DNA of 64,000 bases, taken from the NCBI RefSeq assembly GCF_002285435.1, contig NZ_NSBT01000037.1, positions 124,001-188,000 on the forward strand. Reading direction: 5' to 3'. The first letter of the stretch is position 1. The number at the start of each line of letters is the position of its first letter. Below are positions 62,929-64,000 of this stretch, in pieces. The stretch is from Actibacterium ureilyticum. GTDB taxonomy: Bacteria; Pseudomonadota; Alphaproteobacteria; Rhodobacterales; Rhodobacteraceae. The notes below the pieces were generated by a model. That model was given only the letters and a program-made list of their open reading frames with translations, was not told the origin of the DNA and searched no databases. A program made the translations under genes and the position numbers.

Positions 62929-63714
62929 ATGACACATCCGACCCTGCGCGTGATGCCGATCCAGAAGCTGACCCAAGGCGGCGGCTGGCGCACCGAGGCG
63001 ATGCGCAGCTATGGCCAGCACCAGCTTTTGTGGTTCACCCGCGGCCAGGGGCGCATCACCGTTTCGGGCATCACCCGCGGCTATGGCGCGCATAACGCGG
63101 TCTTCGTGCCCGCGGGCGCGATGCATAATTTCCAGATCACGTCCCAGGTCTATGGCACCGCGCTGTTCCTGTCGCCCGAGCTGGATCTGGGCCTGCCCGC
63201 GCGGCCCTGTCACCTGCGGATCCGCGATGCGCAATCGCAGGCGGAACTGACGCAGACGCTGGATTACATCCAACGCGAATTCGAAGGCGACGCGGTGGGC
63301 CGCGACCGGGCGATGCTGCATCATGCGGGGCTGTTGTCGGTCTGGCTGGAACGTCAGGCGCATGTGAATGACGACGCGCTGGTCCCGCGGGATGCCGCGA
63401 GCCGGCTGGCGCTGCGCTATGCCGATCTGGTCGAACGCGACTTTCGCACGGCAAAATCGGTGTCGCATTACGCGACCGAACTGGGCGTGACGGCCACCCA
63501 TCTGAACCGGACCTGCAAGGATATCAGCGGCCAGACGGCATCGACCTTTCTGGCCAACCGCAAGATCGCCGAGGCGCGGCGCCTGCTGGCCGATACGCGC
63601 ACGCCGATCAAGGACATCGCGGCCACGCTGGGCTTTGCCTCGGCCGCCTATTTCACCCGCGCCTTTCACAGCCGCACCGGCATGGCGCCGGGTGCGTTTC
63701 GGCGCGGTGCCTGA
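62929..63714 (+). CDS. AraC-family transcriptional regulator
   Basis: The 261-residue product has a cupin-like N-terminal sensor region (LLWFTRGQGRITVSGI, then NAVFVPAGAMHNF) and a C-terminal double helix-turn-helix (about 160-258: KSVSHYATELGVTATHLNRT, then PIKDIAATLGFASAAYFTRAF). The regulated gene and effector are unknown. A GTG at 62926 immediately precedes the ATG; either could be used. It stands 104 bp after miaA. Confidence 0.9.
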   Translation: MTHPTLRVMPIQKLTQGGGWRTEAMRSYGQHQLLWFTRGQGRITVSGITRGYGAHNAVFVPAGAMHNFQITSQVYGTALFLSPELDLGLPARPCHLRIRDAQSQAELTQTLDYIQREFEGDAVGRDRAMLHHAGLLSVWLERQAHVNDDALVPRDAASRLALRYADLVERDFRTAKSVSHYATELGVTATHLNRTCKDISGQTASTFLANRKIAEARRLLADTRTPIKDIAATLGFASAAYFTRAFHSRTGMAPGAFRRGA

Positions 63715-63955
63715 GCACGGATCGCCGGAAAACGGGTTGAATCCTGCGCCAGTGTCGTTTTTGATGCTTGAGAATGTCGGTTTTGAACTACTCTTACAGG
63801 GATAGGCGCGATGATCTGAGGATCGAAGCCAGTACCGAAGAAGGGACGCTGATCCGTGGCCAGACCAGACAGGTTGCGACGCCACGCACATAAGGGCGCG
63901 AAGTCCCGACAGGCAACCGAAAATCATGAACAGCTTACAGGGAGTAAAGCATTCC
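63715..63955 (+). other. gene-free stretch before the last partial gene
   Basis: 241 bp with no convincing gene. A 39-codon frame at 63774-63893 exists but uses AGG three times and has no good ribosome-binding site. The stretch is probably leader or promoter sequence of the gene starting at 63956. I see no clear promoter hexamers or terminator. Confidence 0.4.
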
Positions 63956-64000
63956 ATGACGGATCGTAATCACCACCGCAGCCGGCTGCACCCCGCCGCC
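63956..64000 (+). CDS. start of an unidentified gene (partial, runs off the right edge)
   Basis: An ATG at 63956, preceded by GGGAGTAAAGC, opens a frame of 15 codons (MTDRNHHRSRLHPAA) up to the window edge. The N terminus recalls Tat-exported peptide-binding proteins of this order that begin with a similar xLHPAA segment, but 15 residues cannot establish that. Confidence 0.5.
   Translation, partial: MTDRNHHRSRLHPAA

Noticed and set aside
63774-63893. 39-codon frame before the last partial gene
   Set aside because: Three AGG codons in a genome that avoids them, no good ribosome-binding site, and no family resemblance.

Overview
The window is a 64 kb piece of a GC-rich alphaproteobacterial chromosome, most likely from the order Rhodobacterales. 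The evidence is the phoR-pstSCAB-phoU-phoB order, PstC and PstA with long N-terminal extensions, an Asp-rich (non-zinc type) HemB, LpxI in place of LpxH, and an intergenic element at 49771-49820 that resembles one I remember from many Rhodobacteraceae genomes. I see no prophage, insertion sequence, CRISPR array, rRNA or tRNA. Most of the window is core metabolism with short intergenic gaps and many ATGA or TGATG gene overlaps.

Layout. 0-5.2 kb: a PAS_5 protein (partial), yicC, gmk, a gamma-carbonic anhydrase-like protein, an esterase, a Cys/Met PLP enzyme and a small receiver-like protein. 5.4-12.8 kb: the complete phosphate regulon phoR-pstSCAB-phoU-phoB, with a three-unit Pho box before pstS and a strong hairpin between pstS and pstC. 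12.9-15.4 kb: a class IV aminotransferase, then aroQ translationally overlapped by a luxR-type gene with no luxI nearby. 15.4-17.2 kb: rpsB-tsf. 17.4-22.8 kb: cupin, GNAT, homocysteine methyltransferase, TetR, the pseudouridine catabolic pair psuK-psuG and a DUF502 membrane protein. 22.9-25.5 kb: a usp-Na+:alanine symporter operon divergent from an Lrp/AsnC gene, with palindromes between them. 25.5-27.7 kb: a tightly overlapped 3-hydroxybutyrate dehydrogenase / pentapeptide-like / patatin operon. 27.9-29.5 kb: an RTX calcium-binding protein. 29.7-38.5 kb: an orphan peptide-binding protein with an overlapped 37-residue entericidin-like lipoprotein, Acr3, an XRE-cupin regulator divergent from an acyl-CoA ligase, a DsbA-like protein, an MFS drug exporter and an SDR. 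38.5-43.7 kb: mfd, a membrane protein and hemB. 43.8-47.2 kb: a SYLF protein, ribH under an FMN riboswitch, a YceI-cytochrome b561 pair and a beta-hydroxyacid dehydrogenase. 47.3-49.8 kb: a penicillin acylase family enzyme.

49.8-61.9 kb (minus strand) is the envelope cluster pyrH-frr-uppS-cdsA-dxr-rseP-(42-residue membrane protein)-bamA-ompH-fabZ-lpxA-lpxI-lpxB. It links translation recycling, isoprenoid and phospholipid precursors, outer-membrane assembly and lipid A synthesis. miaA, an AraC regulator and the first codons of another gene close the window.

I find no clear novel defence or mobile system. The best signals are regulatory or small: the FMN aptamer with a visible Shine-Dalgarno-sequestering helix, the 11-bp-periodic Pho box, a PhoR that cannot encode a membrane anchor next to a degenerate receiver-like protein, two very short genes (37 and 42 codons), near-perfect palindromes in the usp/lrp and tetR/mmuM intergenic regions, and a possible terminator-ended RNA between luxR and tsf.
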